This document shows positions 14,633 to 24,011 of a stretch of 38,624 nt of DNA, piece by piece. Location: positions 1-38,624 of the forward strand of contig JAKVBQ010000031.1 in the NCBI GenBank assembly GCA_022447205.1. Direction: 5' to 3'. The position numbers were made by a program, and so were the translations under genes. This stretch comes from Phycisphaerales bacterium (GTDB taxonomy: Bacteria > Planctomycetota > Phycisphaerae > Phycisphaerales > SM1A02). The notes under the pieces were generated by a model. That model was not told the DNA's origin and did no database searches. It was given only the letters and a program-made list of their open reading frames with translations. Position 1 is the first letter of the stretch. Each line of letters opens with the position of its first letter.

Positions 14633-17251
14633 GTGATCAAGCGACTCAACTGGCCCCATCAGATCACGGGAATCGCCTTCCTGGTGATCCTGTCAATGGC
14701 CTCGAAGGCGGTCGTTGCCCAGGACGAGGAAGGCACTCCGCCTCCCCCCGCGGAAACCGAAACCGTGACCGAGTCCACCGCTCAGGAAGCCGCGACTGAA
14801 GCCGCAGAACCTGCCGTCGTGGAAACGGAAACCGATACGGTCGTGCCGGAAGCGCAGGAGGAACCGACTGACCCGGGCGAGACGCTGGTCAACCTGAACC
14901 TCCAGAAGCGCCCCGTCGAGGACATCATCGAGTACATCGTCAAGTGGACCGGCAAGGTGGTGATGGTCCAGGAGCAGGCCCTCCTGTCCAAGAAGATCAC
15001 CGTCCTCGCAAGGGAGCCGGTCCCCCAGCGACAGGCGATCGAGCTGCTCTTCCAGGCGTTCAAGCTGAACGACCTCGCCGTCGTCGAGACCGACGACATG
15101 ATCATGATCGACCAGATCACCGACATCAGGCAGCTCCAGCCGGGCGTGGTCTACGGACCGGATGTCGAGATCAGCGACCTCCCGGACGATGGCAACATCG
15201 TGATCAAGGTCTTCCAGATCAAGGAGGCCCGGGCCCAGGACATCTTCGACCAGCTGGAGACGAGCAAGCCCGACTACGTCGAGATGACCGTCGACGTGAA
15301 CTCGAACCAGATCATCGTCGAAGGCGACATCGGGTTCGCCAAGCGGATCGCGAACCTGATCAAGATCCTTGATGTCGAACCGTACATCGCGGTCAAGGTG
15401 GAGACCTTCCGACTGAAGTACGCGGACGCGAACACCGTGGCAGGTCTGATCGAGACGCTCTTCGCACCAAGCGGAGCCCCGACGTCGGGATCAACCAGGA
15501 CCTCCACGAACTCGCAGCAACAACGAGGCCGGACCCAGACCGCCAGTCGGAACAACAACCAGAACGTGGTCGAGGTCGGAACCAGCGAGCAGCTGACGGT
15601 CACCGTCCTCGAACCGACGAACTCGATCACGGTGCGCGCCGAACCCGACATCCTGACCGAGATCACCAGCCTGCTGGAGACCGCATGGGATGTCGCCCCC
15701 TCCCAGGAGGGTGAGATCTTCCGCATCTACGACCTCAAGTACACCGATCCGATCAAGGTCAAGGACCTCCTGTCCGCACTGCTCGAGAACGGAGCCGGCG
15801 GCAGCGCCGGTGGAGCCCGGGGGCAGCAGCGAACGCAGCGGACCACCGGGAATGCCGGCAGTGGCGCGGATGCCGCCGTGGCCAACATCTTCCGGATCGA
15901 GGCCTACCCCGACTCCAACCGACTCATCGTGATCAGCAAGTCGCCGAGCAACTTCGAGTGGCTGGACCAGATGATCATGAAGATCGACGAGCCGTTGACC
16001 GTCGGGATGCCGGTGAACATCGAACTCAAGCATGCCAGTGCGATCGAGGTCGCGGAGATCCTCAATGCGCTCCTCGCCTCGGCAGGTTCGAACAGCAGCA
16101 TCTCCGCACCCGAGGAAGGGCTTTCAGGAGTCGACTTCGGTGTCGCCGGCAGCAATGCCACCAACACCGGTGGCGGCAGCGGAGGCGAGCAGGAGATCTC
16201 CTTCCCGTGGCAGAGCAATCGAGGCGCCGGGGGCGATGCGGCTGAAGTCAGTGCGATCGTCGGCAAGGCAAGGGTGGTCCCCAACTCCGCCCAGAACTCG
16301 CTGCTGGTCCTGGCGACACCCGAGATCCAGGACGCGGTGCTCGACATCATCCAGGAACTCGACCGACCCGGCCGTCAGGTCATGATCACGGCAGTCCTTG
16401 CGGAAGTCGAACTCGGTGACGACTTCGAATTCGGACTCCGATTCGGCAACGTGACTTCGGTCAACGGCGAGAACGCCGTGGTCATCAACGGGCAGGGCAC
16501 GAACGGTTCGATGTTCGCCGCGACCAAGGACGACATCTTCTCCACCTTCGCGACGAGCATCCTCAGCTTCGGCGTCGATGCCACCGTCGTCCTCCAGGCG
16601 CTGGACCAGCTGACGAACACCAGGATCCTCCAGCAGCCGAGGATCTTCACTTCCGACAACAAGGAGGCGAAGTTCTTCGACGGCAAGGATGTCCCCTTCC
16701 AGTCCAGCGGTGAATCCACTTCCGGCGGCGGCAACGTCATCGCAAGCTACGAGCAGATCGCGGTGGGCATCGGTGTGAACGTCAGGCCCCGCATCACCCG
16801 GGAGAAGAACGTCGCAATGGAGATCGAGATCCTCCTCTCGAACGTCGACAACACCGGTGCCGGCAGCCCCGGGAACAACCCGACCATCAAGCGACGCCAG
16901 ACCAACACCACCGTCACCGTCAAGAACGGCCAGACGATCGTTCTTTCAGGCATCAGGACCGAATCCGAAGCGATGATCGAGCGCAAGGTCCCGCTGCTGG
17001 GAGACATTCCGATCCTCGACCTGGTGTTCTCCTCGAAATCCGAGAACACGGTGGTCAGCGAACTCGTCGTGTTCATCACCCCGATCGTGGTGGACAACCC
17101 AGACGAGAACGACATCAACTTCAACGAGCTGGACAGACGCCGTCTCGAGCAGCTTGCGGATCCCCTCAGCGAGCGGACCGAACAGCTGAAGGAGAAGTTG
17201 GGCGTGAACGAGGGCGGCGGATCCGGCAAGGTCGATCCTCGCAGGGATTGA
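14633..17251 (+). CDS. gspD: type II secretion/type IV pilus secretin (GspD/PilQ)
   Basis: The secretin forms the multimeric outer-membrane gate. GTG 14633 follows AAGGAG (14619-14624) at 8 bases and yields a normal signal peptide: MIKRLNWPHQITG, hydrophobic IAFLVILSMASKAVVA, then QDEE. This gives 872 residues; the longer in-frame extension to 14459 runs through the hairpin leader and is rejected. After an acidic/Pro linker comes the N0 domain (LVNLNLQKRPVEDIIEYIV), then three N-type KH-like repeats, each ending in segments such as ANLIKILDVEPYIAVKVETF, with Gly/Ser/Asn-rich loops inside. The secretin core is complete: DIIQELDRPGRQVMITAVLA, TNTRILQQPRIF, and near the end the GSGxx-type strands TTVTVKNGQTIVLSGI and VPLLGDIPILDLVFSSKS. 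Only one secretin is in the window, so it may serve both filament systems. The next gene, a lipoprotein, starts 19 bases later and could include a pilotin role. Confidence 0.95.
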   Translation: MIKRLNWPHQITGIAFLVILSMASKAVVAQDEEGTPPPPAETETVTESTAQEAATEAAEPAVVETETDTVVPEAQEEPTDPGETLVNLNLQKRPVEDIIEYIVKWTGKVVMVQEQALLSKKITVLAREPVPQRQAIELLFQAFKLNDLAVVETDDMIMIDQITDIRQLQPGVVYGPDVEISDLPDDGNIVIKVFQIKEARAQDIFDQLETSKPDYVEMTVDVNSNQIIVEGDIGFAKRIANLIKILDVEPYIAVKVETFRLKYADANTVAGLIETLFAPSGAPTSGSTRTSTNSQQQRGRTQTASRNNNQNVVEVGTSEQLTVTVLEPTNSITVRAEPDILTEITSLLETAWDVAPSQEGEIFRIYDLKYTDPIKVKDLLSALLENGAGGSAGGARGQQRTQRTTGNAGSGADAAVANIFRIEAYPDSNRLIVISKSPSNFEWLDQMIMKIDEPLTVGMPVNIELKHASAIEVAEILNALLASAGSNSSISAPEEGLSGVDFGVAGSNATNTGGGSGGEQEISFPWQSNRGAGGDAAEVSAIVGKARVVPNSAQNSLLVLATPEIQDAVLDIIQELDRPGRQVMITAVLAEVELGDDFEFGLRFGNVTSVNGENAVVINGQGTNGSMFAATKDDIFSTFATSILSFGVDATVVLQALDQLTNTRILQQPRIFTSDNKEAKFFDGKDVPFQSSGESTSGGGNVIASYEQIAVGIGVNVRPRITREKNVAMEIEILLSNVDNTGAGSPGNNPTIKRRQTNTTVTVKNGQTIVLSGIRTESEAMIERKVPLLGDIPILDLVFSSKSENTVVSELVVFITPIVVDNPDENDINFNELDRRRLEQLADPLSERTEQLKEKLGVNEGGGSGKVDPRRD

Positions 17252-17270
17252 ACGAGGAGCAGGCCCGGCG

Positions 17271-18599
17271 ATGTCCATTCCCGCCTCCCCGGCTGGTCGC
17301 GCAAGGAACACGGGATCCGGCGGCATCGCCCTGTGCTGCTGCCTGATTCCCATGTTCGCATCGGGATGCATGGTGAAGGAGACTTCACTGAAGGGTGCCA
17401 GCCGTCTGGTCATCCCGGCAGGTGACACCTACGAGTTCGCCGAACGTCGGGAGGATCTGCCCGACACCCCGATGATCACGCAGACCAGCATGGCAAGCAC
17501 GATCGCCGTCGCGGCCCTGGGGACCGTTCCCTATGACGGGTTCACCCTGCCGATCACCTCATCCTCGACGGAGAAGCAGTACGTCGCGGTCCAGCTGGGC
17601 CCTTCGATTCCCATCGACATCATGCTCGCAACAGGTCGAGGGGCTGCGACCGCAGGCGAGGTGGCAATCTACGAATGCAGTGCAGACGAGGATCCGCTGC
17701 TGGTCAGGACCCACTCCGGCAGCATCATCCTCGGACGAAACTCGAATCGAGAGGGCGTGCTGGTCGAGAAGGCGAATGCGGACGGCTCCCGCTGGATCGG
17801 CCTGGCGCCCTGGAACGGCGAGGACATCCGCTGGATCGTCTCCAACAGCAACGTCAACGCCTTCGGGTGGGTCAACGAGGATTCGACCCTGGCATACGCG
17901 CGCAGGACGACCGATGAGACACGGTTCGAGCTGGTGGTCCGTGCCCCTGACGGGTCGGCATGGATCGTCGAGGAGACGCTCCCCTACTCATGGGAGTATC
18001 CGATGCTCGCCCCCTCCGGCGAAAGCCTGTTCGCATTGAGACGTGGCGAGGGGTTCGCAGATCTCGCATGGGGTGGCGCGGACGACGAGCTGACGTTCCG
18101 GGACACGCTGGTACTTCATCGGACAAGTGACCGAGTGGATGACCTGCGAGCGTGGGAGACCCTTGCCGCCGCGGCCGGTGGTGCCGGCATCCGGGAGGGA
18201 GAGGTCGCGTGGTTCTCCCGAGAGCTTCGTCGCCTCGTGCTGTGGACACCGGAAACCGGGGAAATCAAGCTCCTTCCCGAAGGCACGGTCGCCGCATGCA
18301 AGCAGTCGGAAGCAGGTGAATGGCTGGTGACCGATGCCGACTCCCTCGAACTTGCGGCCATCCTCACGACCACGACCGCGACCTCGCTGATCTTCGAACA
18401 GCCCTGGATCGCCCGTCCGAGCATCGAGGAGAACGCCGTCCTTGCACTTGCCCGGGATGGCTCTCTGGAACTCGCGCTCCTCAAGACCACGGCCATGGAG
18501 GCGGAAACGCCGGTTGATCCGGCTCCGAAGATCGAGCCGGTGGAACCGGTGCCAGTTGAACGGAACGCCACGACGGTTCGTGACCCCAGGATGGACTAG
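17271..18599 (+). CDS. lipoprotein of unknown function, last in the secretion operon
   Basis: The N-terminus has a hydrophobic stretch and an acceptable lipobox ending in FASGC, with Cys at residue 33, so it is probably lipid-anchored. I do not recognise the rest. The 442-residue sequence has repeated short strands with Trp-centred motifs (SRWIGLAPWNGEDIRWIVSN and similar) and looks like a beta-propeller, but no family can be named. The C-terminus is Pro/Glu/Val-rich (DPAPKIEPVEPVPVE). GAGGAG at 17254-17259 precedes the ATG by 11 bases. It follows gspD by 19 bases, the place where pilotin or pilus-associated lipoproteins often sit. It is much larger than pilotins (about 130), so a pilotin role is only a guess. 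It ends tail-to-tail with a small minus-strand gene, sharing the bases CTAG. Confidence 0.78.
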   Translation: MSIPASPAGRARNTGSGGIALCCCLIPMFASGCMVKETSLKGASRLVIPAGDTYEFAERREDLPDTPMITQTSMASTIAVAALGTVPYDGFTLPITSSSTEKQYVAVQLGPSIPIDIMLATGRGAATAGEVAIYECSADEDPLLVRTHSGSIILGRNSNREGVLVEKANADGSRWIGLAPWNGEDIRWIVSNSNVNAFGWVNEDSTLAYARRTTDETRFELVVRAPDGSAWIVEETLPYSWEYPMLAPSGESLFALRRGEGFADLAWGGADDELTFRDTLVLHRTSDRVDDLRAWETLAAAAGGAGIREGEVAWFSRELRRLVLWTPETGEIKLLPEGTVAACKQSEAGEWLVTDADSLELAAILTTTTATSLIFEQPWIARPSIEENAVLALARDGSLELALLKTTAMEAETPVDPAPKIEPVEPVPVERNATTVRDPRMD

Positions 18600-18847
18600 A
18601 CGAAGTCGTCCTCCTCGTCACCTTCTTCATCGTCGTCTTCGTCGATGAAGTCATCCGCCTCATCGTCATCGTCATCGAAGTCGAATTCGTGCCCCTCGTC
18701 GAGATCCCCCTCGAAGTCATCACCCTCGGGAAGACGGGAATCGTCTTCCTCCGGTGAACCGGGCACGAGACCTGCGAGACCAGTGCAGCCTGTACGTTCA
18801 AGGAGCGATTGGGCTGTCGACTGCTGCATGGATGCGTGTCCTGACAT
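18596..18847 (-). CDS. small highly acidic protein
   Basis: An 83-residue protein whose last ~40 residues are nearly all Asp, Glu, Phe and Gly (for example DFDDDDDEADDFIDEDDDEE). The first part, MSGHASMQQSTAQSLLERTG, looks ordinary and might form a helix. ATG at 18847 follows AAAGG on the minus strand; an in-frame ATG at 18877 would add 10 residues. It lies 46 bases after the stop of the large PQQ protein and on the same strand, which supports a real short gene, but the sequence could also be chance low complexity. The function is unknown; acidic tails can bind calcium or basic proteins. I see no membrane segment or signal. Confidence 0.5.
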   Translation of the reverse strand: MSGHASMQQSTAQSLLERTGCTGLAGLVPGSPEEDDSRLPEGDDFEGDLDEGHEFDFDDDDDEADDFIDEDDDEEGDEEDDFV

Positions 18848-18893
18848 CTTTGACCTTTCAACCCGACGACGGGGCATGACGGAGAACCCGGGT

Positions 18894-21800
18894 TCACCCA
18901 TCTCCCATCCTGGAGAGGGGATCGCCATCCGCCTCGACGGGCATGGGAATGGCGAGGACCGAAGAGGAGGTGCCGAGGATCAACCATCCGTCCACGGCCT
19001 TGAGCTGTTCGAGGCGCTGCCTTGAGAAGGCGAGATCCAGACTCGGTGCCGCGATGCTGAAGCCGCGTTCCGGATCAAGTCGGTGGATCAGGTACCGATA
19101 CGAGCCGTCCCGGATGTTCCGAGCGATGGCGTCGACCACGAATTCTCGTCCAGCCGCGCTCACCCATCCCGAATAGGCGACCGGACCGTCGATCGCATCC
19201 ATCCCGGTGACATCACCTTCATCACTGAATCGGATGAGACGCTGGTCCATCAGTGCGTAGACGCCGTCCGCGTCGTTGCGCAGCTCGACAAGACCGCTTG
19301 AGACCTCGCCGTCGGACTCCGAGAGGACGAACGCACCGGGCATCACGCGCCCATCACGAAGGTTGAATCCCATCAATGAACCTTCGGGACGCGCCGCGAC
19401 GATCGTATTGCCATGCGCGATCGCACGAACGGTGCCTCCTGCCAGGAGCGTTTCGTTCGTCCAGATCGGCGCTCCATCACCCTTCATCGGGAAGGCTTCG
19501 ATGCCATCCCTGGTGCCGATGACGAGACGACCTGCAGGGTCGACGAGCAGCCATCTCGGCTCTCCTCCGAGCGTGCCACGGAAAGTTCCGGTGACCGTGC
19601 CGGACTCGAGATCGATGACCGAGAGGCCAGGTCCGAGGACGGTCTCCGCATTCTCCGGCTGCAGCTCCCGAGCCATCCCTGCAAGGATGAGCCGACGATC
19701 GGTCAGGACGGCCTCGTAGACGCGCTCCAGCCCGCTCTCGACCTTCCACCTCACATCGCTCACGTCATTCCGGTTCCCACGGTCAAGAGCCACGACCTGG
19801 CCTGAACGCCGGACCATGAGGAAGGTCTCCCCTGCGACCAGGGGCACGATCTCCTGCGGCCGATAGATCCTGCCACCCGGCATCATGCCTTGTCGACCTC
19901 GTTGAACGAGCCTGTTGTTGGGCGGCGGCCCCATGAGTTCTGAGACCGGAGGTGTCCTCCAGACCTCGGCCCCATCCTCGATCGAGAACGCGATGGCGTA
20001 TGGGGTATCCGTGGTGGGTGTGATCCAGAGCAGGAGTTCCTCGTCGCTGATGGAGATCATGCCCGGATCCCGACTCTCGAGATCACGAGCCCAACGAGGC
20101 TCGATATCGGCGGGCGACCTCCTGTATTCGAGGGTTCGATCCCTGATCATCACCAGGGCATCACCTGAAATCGCACCACGAGATTGATCCCTGACCAGTC
20201 TTCCGGGGAACTCGAGTGCATCACCCAGATCCTCGCCAAGCCTGACATGATCGACACGTCCAATCTGCATGGTCGGCAACGCCTGCTGGATCGCGAGCCT
20301 GATCTCGGGACGCAGCTGGGAGATCTGCAGTCCACGGTCGAGCAGACCCTCGGCACCAAGCGACCAGTCATGACGTTCGTGCAGGAGGATCGCCTCGAGC
20401 AGAAGCGACGGCTCCAGGGGGTTGGAACGAATCGCCTCGAGCGCGGCGGACGCGGCATCATCCAATCGACCTGACGCCTCATGGGCACGGATCGCACGCA
20501 GCCACGCCTCGGCGGAAGCGGATGTACCGACGTGCAGTCGGCCGATCCTCTCGAAAGTGGCGACAGTCTCCCGTGTTCCGAGTGCGTCGAGTGCGTCCGA
20601 CCCCTCCTCTTCCAACAGAGTCCGAACCTCCTCCTCCACAAGGCGCTGCTCCACAAGCAGTCGGGCACGCTGCATCCCCTGGTCACGCTGGATCGGTGTG
20701 TCCGCGAGCTGGGGATCGGCAAGGATGCCTGACCAGACATCGACGGCCTCGGACAGGGCCCCGTTCGAAGCAAGCAGATCGCCCGTGGCGAGCATGACCT
20801 GGGCATGTTGCCGAGGGGTACGAGCCACCTGGTCGGCCAGGGCGACGGCACGTTCCGCGACATCCAGGTCGAGTTCGGCACTCTGCTCCTGGAGTCGCAG
20901 GAGCATGTCGACCAGGGCACCACGAATCTCACTGCCTGAAGTGGACTCGGGATCCGTCTCAAGGATGCCCATGGTGATGTCGGCAGCCTCGAGTGCGAGA
21001 TCGGTACGGCCGGACTGGATCCCAAGCTCGAGAAGAGCGAGAGGCCGACCCGCATTGTCGGGATCCCGCTTGATCCGTTCGCGCAGAAAACGTTCTGCCG
21101 GTTCGATCTTCATCAGCGATTCGACCTGGTCGAGCCCGCCAAGGATCAGCTGGCTGTCAAGCAGAACGGGATGACTTGGCCCACGAACATCGATGCGTTC
21201 AAGAACCCTGCCGTCCTCGGAGTCAAGGACCAGGATGTCATCGACTCCGGGAACAAGAAGTTCGTTGCCAGTGAAATGAATGCGACCCCTGTTTCCAAGA
21301 CGGGAAATGAACCCGGTTCGTGATCGCACCTCGTCACGGGCAGTCTCCGACATTCTCCAGAGTGGCGTGCCCGGGGATGTCGCAGAGAAGGCGGCGACAT
21401 CCTCACCGACCGCGTAGATCGTGCCTCCTCGATCGTCCTCCTCCACACCGACGAGATAGCGAGGCGTGCCCCATGTCGTCCCTCTCCCCGCAGGCCACTC
21501 TTCGAGAAGTTCGCCGGTTTCGACATCAAGGCGGATCACCGCCGAGGCATCCGGAGCGAGCGCATAGAGATCGTCACCCACCACGGCAGGTTGCCCGATC
21601 TCCCAGGGTGTTCCGTAGTTGCTCGTCGAAAGCGGCACCTTGAACCTGCGGAGCCAGACGGGATCCCCGGTCGATGCCTCCACCCTTGCCATGATGCCGA
21701 CCGGACTCGCGACGATCACCGAGTCCTGGTGGGGAATCATCCTGGCGAATCCGCGCTGGGTCCGCACGCCTCCACTCGACGCGAGCAGTCGGACCCATCG

Positions 21801-23138
21801 AACCGATCCGGTCCCCGCATCGAGACCGATCAGGTAGACGATGGTCTCGCGCCTTGAATTGACCTTTCTCGCCAACACGACCGCCATGCCGTCCGCAAGG
21901 ATGACGGGTCCGTAGGGAAATGCACCCTCGAGATCCAACTCCTGCCGAACGGCCTCGCCGGGATCCCCTGCCACCACTGCATCGGCACGAATGGTGTCGA
22001 TCCTGGTCCGCCATCGTTCCTCCCCGGTGGGGAGGTCGAGACAGACGACACCATGCTGACTGGTCCGACCGGTGGTGTAGCCGAGTCCCGAGATCGTGTA
22101 GAGGGAATCTCCGGCCACACTCACTTCGGACAGGTCGGTGATGAGTCCGCTGCGACGTTCGGGCCCCGATGCGATGTTCGTGCTCCAACCGAAGTCGGTC
22201 CCGAACCGATCAAAGGAGCGTACCGTGCTCCCGTCGGAGATCACGATCACCTCGTCCAGCACGAGGGGAATCGAAGTCAGGCTTCCTGCCGAGACTCGAT
22301 CGGATTCGATCAGGCCGAGTGCATTGGAACTGCCTGACTCGAGACGAAGGCCCCTTGAACGCGAGAAGGCGGACGAGGGCATCCCGCCGGACCAGATCCT
22401 GTGCCATCCCTCCTCGGAAGAGGACTCGGCCCGATGGACATCCATCGTGCTGACGCCCTGCGATTGGAACGGCGACATCGAGTCTTGAAGGAACGCGAGC
22501 CGCTCCACGAGATCGGATGAAGCAGGTTCGAGGGCGAGCTCCGCACGGACCTCGTCGGCTCGCGCATGCTCACCCTGGAGATGCAGGACGAGCCCCAGCA
22601 TGTAGAGGTGAAAGCGTGCCTCGCGTCCTTCGAGATCGGGATGACCGGCCAGTTCCTCGAGGAGCCGGCGAGCCTGCGGCAGGTGCCCCGCCTCGAGCTT
22701 CTCCTGCGCGACGACCATCGCGGCCTTCATGCCGGAAGGTGTGAGCCATCCGATCGCCATCGCCTCCTCGAAGGCGCCCTCCTCGAACAAACGGTCGACG
22801 GCAGGCCCCTGCACCTCGCGGAAACGCTCGAGCAGTAGAGGGTTGTCCACAAGGAGTGCGTTGATCCTGTTTCGGACGGTGGTGAAGCGATCCGGCTCGT
22901 CATCGGAGATCGGTATGAGCCGTGGACCGAGCAGCGACAGCAGTGATCGACAGCCCCGCGCCGCTTCCCCGACGTTGTCATCGATCTGGTCGAGGATTCG
23001 CTGCACGAGCATGCTTGCCGTCGGGGATTCATCGACGGCAACAGGTGTCTGGTCCTGCCCGTGGGCGAGAGGGGTCTTCCACGCCAGCAGCAGCGCGAAC
23101 AGGAAGGTCGGAAATGGCAGTGTCCGCAGGCACGTCAT
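18894..23138 (-). CDS. large exported PQQ-like beta-propeller and TPR protein
   Basis: About 1414 residues. ATG 23138 (from TAGGAT at about 8 bases) starts MTCLRTLPF, then a hydrophobic run and AHGQ: a signal peptide. An ATG three codons upstream is also possible. The first ~190 residues are helical with TPR-like repeats. A PQQ/YWTD-type propeller follows (about 240-690), with the hallmark repeats GEERWRTRI, GSVRWVRLL, GDPVWLRRF and GTPLWRMSE. A second TPR-like helical section spans about 700-1000 (for example ALADQVARTPRQHAQVMLATG). A second propeller (about 1020-1400) has GAEVWRTPP and DVRWKVESG. Such proteins are often scaffolds in the envelope, and the BamB family is the best known example, but no enzyme residues for PQQ dehydrogenase are visible, so an oxidase role is not supported. 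The divergent lipoprotein gene starts 71 bases away. The gene runs opposite to the secretion operon. Confidence 0.85.
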   Translation of the reverse strand: MTCLRTLPFPTFLFALLLAWKTPLAHGQDQTPVAVDESPTASMLVQRILDQIDDNVGEAARGCRSLLSLLGPRLIPISDDEPDRFTTVRNRINALLVDNPLLLERFREVQGPAVDRLFEEGAFEEAMAIGWLTPSGMKAAMVVAQEKLEAGHLPQARRLLEELAGHPDLEGREARFHLYMLGLVLHLQGEHARADEVRAELALEPASSDLVERLAFLQDSMSPFQSQGVSTMDVHRAESSSEEGWHRIWSGGMPSSAFSRSRGLRLESGSSNALGLIESDRVSAGSLTSIPLVLDEVIVISDGSTVRSFDRFGTDFGWSTNIASGPERRSGLITDLSEVSVAGDSLYTISGLGYTTGRTSQHGVVCLDLPTGEERWRTRIDTIRADAVVAGDPGEAVRQELDLEGAFPYGPVILADGMAVVLARKVNSRRETIVYLIGLDAGTGSVRWVRLLASSGGVRTQRGFARMIPHQDSVIVASPVGIMARVEASTGDPVWLRRFKVPLSTSNYGTPWEIGQPAVVGDDLYALAPDASAVIRLDVETGELLEEWPAGRGTTWGTPRYLVGVEEDDRGGTIYAVGEDVAAFSATSPGTPLWRMSETARDEVRSRTGFISRLGNRGRIHFTGNELLVPGVDDILVLDSEDGRVLERIDVRGPSHPVLLDSQLILGGLDQVESLMKIEPAERFLRERIKRDPDNAGRPLALLELGIQSGRTDLALEAADITMGILETDPESTSGSEIRGALVDMLLRLQEQSAELDLDVAERAVALADQVARTPRQHAQVMLATGDLLASNGALSEAVDVWSGILADPQLADTPIQRDQGMQRARLLVEQRLVEEEVRTLLEEEGSDALDALGTRETVATFERIGRLHVGTSASAEAWLRAIRAHEASGRLDDAASAALEAIRSNPLEPSLLLEAILLHERHDWSLGAEGLLDRGLQISQLRPEIRLAIQQALPTMQIGRVDHVRLGEDLGDALEFPGRLVRDQSRGAISGDALVMIRDRTLEYRRSPADIEPRWARDLESRDPGMISISDEELLLWITPTTDTPYAIAFSIEDGAEVWRTPPVSELMGPPPNNRLVQRGRQGMMPGGRIYRPQEIVPLVAGETFLMVRRSGQVVALDRGNRNDVSDVRWKVESGLERVYEAVLTDRRLILAGMARELQPENAETVLGPGLSVIDLESGTVTGTFRGTLGGEPRWLLVDPAGRLVIGTRDGIEAFPMKGDGAPIWTNETLLAGGTVRAIAHGNTIVAARPEGSLMGFNLRDGRVMPGAFVLSESDGEVSSGLVELRNDADGVYALMDQRLIRFSDEGDVTGMDAIDGPVAYSGWVSAAGREFVVDAIARNIRDGSYRYLIHRLDPERGFSIAAPSLDLAFSRQRLEQLKAVDGWLILGTSSSVLAIPMPVEADGDPLSRMGDG

Positions 23139-23173
23139 CCATGGCATCCTACGCAGCCGGGGGCCTCATGGGA

Positions 23174-23203
23174 GTGACGCGAATCCAATCAAACGGGTAA
23201 ACT
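23174..23203 (+). promoter_or_regulatory. candidate promoter giving a leaderless lipoprotein mRNA
   Basis: GTGACG (23174-23179, four of six) and TAAACT (23198-23203, five of six) are 18 bases apart. The start codon begins 7 bases after the -10, exactly where transcription would begin. No Shine-Dalgarno sequence is seen. Confidence 0.4.
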
Positions 23204-23209
23204 CCTGCA

Positions 23210-23704
23210 ATGAAGATCGCCGCTCGACTTCGGATCATCCTCCTGCCGTTCTGCTGCCTCCTGGCAGGTTGTGTCTTCGACACGCCCCCGAACGTCCTCG
23301 TTCAGGATGTCTCCGTCTCCGCCGTGGGTGAGGGCTCTCCCGCAGCTGTCGAGCTGGGCATCGACCTGAGGCTCGAAAACACCACGAAGGACCCCATCCA
23401 GCTGGAGACCTTCGAGTACACCTTCACCACCACCGGAGGAGATCGCTGGTCAGGCAGCTGGTCGGCACTCAGGACCCTGCCCGCCAGGGAATCATTCTCC
23501 ATGCGCATCCCGGCGGTCATTCCGGATCCGTTCTCCACGCCTGACCCGGACACCGGTTGGCGCGTCGAGGGCACGGTCTCCTACAAGGCACCGGGCAGGT
23601 GGGCCCAGATCCTCTTCGATACGGGTTTCAGACGCCCAACCCACGATTTTCGAGGCCAGGGCCCTGCCATCAGGCCCATCAGGTCGAACCAGTCATCCAA
23701 TTGA
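23210..23704 (+). CDS. LEA14-like lipoprotein
   Basis: A 164-residue lipoprotein with a lipobox at residues 18-21 (LAGC, Cys21). The mature part has the LEA type 2 (WHy/LEA14) pattern: an initial strand VLVQDVSVSAVG, then VELGIDLRLENTTKDPIQLE, the signature N-P-I-Q-L region, followed by YTFTTTGG and a final WRVEGTVSYKA. In bacteria the domain is a small immunoglobulin-like fold usually found in envelope or stress proteins; the exact role is unknown. No Shine-Dalgarno sequence is found; the -10-like element sits 6 bases before ATG, so the transcript may be leaderless. It is divergent from the large PQQ gene and upstream of pilT, 307 bases away. Confidence 0.82.
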   Translation: MKIAARLRIILLPFCCLLAGCVFDTPPNVLVQDVSVSAVGEGSPAAVELGIDLRLENTTKDPIQLETFEYTFTTTGGDRWSGSWSALRTLPARESFSMRIPAVIPDPFSTPDPDTGWRVEGTVSYKAPGRWAQILFDTGFRRPTHDFRGQGPAIRPIRSNQSSN

Positions 23705-24011
23705 CACGTCTCTGGATACCGCCACACCTGCAGGCTGACCCCCACGGACAGCCCGGAAAGCGGGTTCGCTGGCTGCTTCAGACTGGTGACCAATGCCATC
23801 GGCAGAATGGTTATCGGACTATCTGAGACCGATACAGCTCCTCCAAGCAGGACAACCGGGAAAGACGTGCTGGATGCGACCGCCCACACGCTCGTTCAGG
23901 TCGCGGCAATTCCGCACGCTCTGACGGATCCCCCCTTCAGTCACCCCTCCGAATGCCCGATGAGTTCTCGGCCGTGAGTTCGCACGGAAAGACCACCGGA
24001 GATCCCTATCG
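23705..24011. other. intergenic region before pilT
   Basis: No gene is recognised in these 307 bases. Seen: nested arms CAGCC (23749-23753) and GGCTG (23771-23775) with inner CCCG/CGGG, and an inverted repeat TATCGG/CCGATA at 23812-23834. TTGACA at 23701 is consensus -35 but has no -10 at the right distance. CGGAG at 23997-24001 is the ribosome site for pilT. Confidence 0.4.

Noticed and set aside
18604-18690. CGTCATCGTC-like short repeats as a microsatellite or CRISPR
   Set aside because: They are Asp/Glu codons of the acidic small protein; no regular spacer pattern.
23701-23730. Consensus -35 (TTGACA) after the LEA14-like stop
   Set aside because: No -10-like hexamer at 16-19 bases; the match overlaps the stop codon of the gene and is likely chance.
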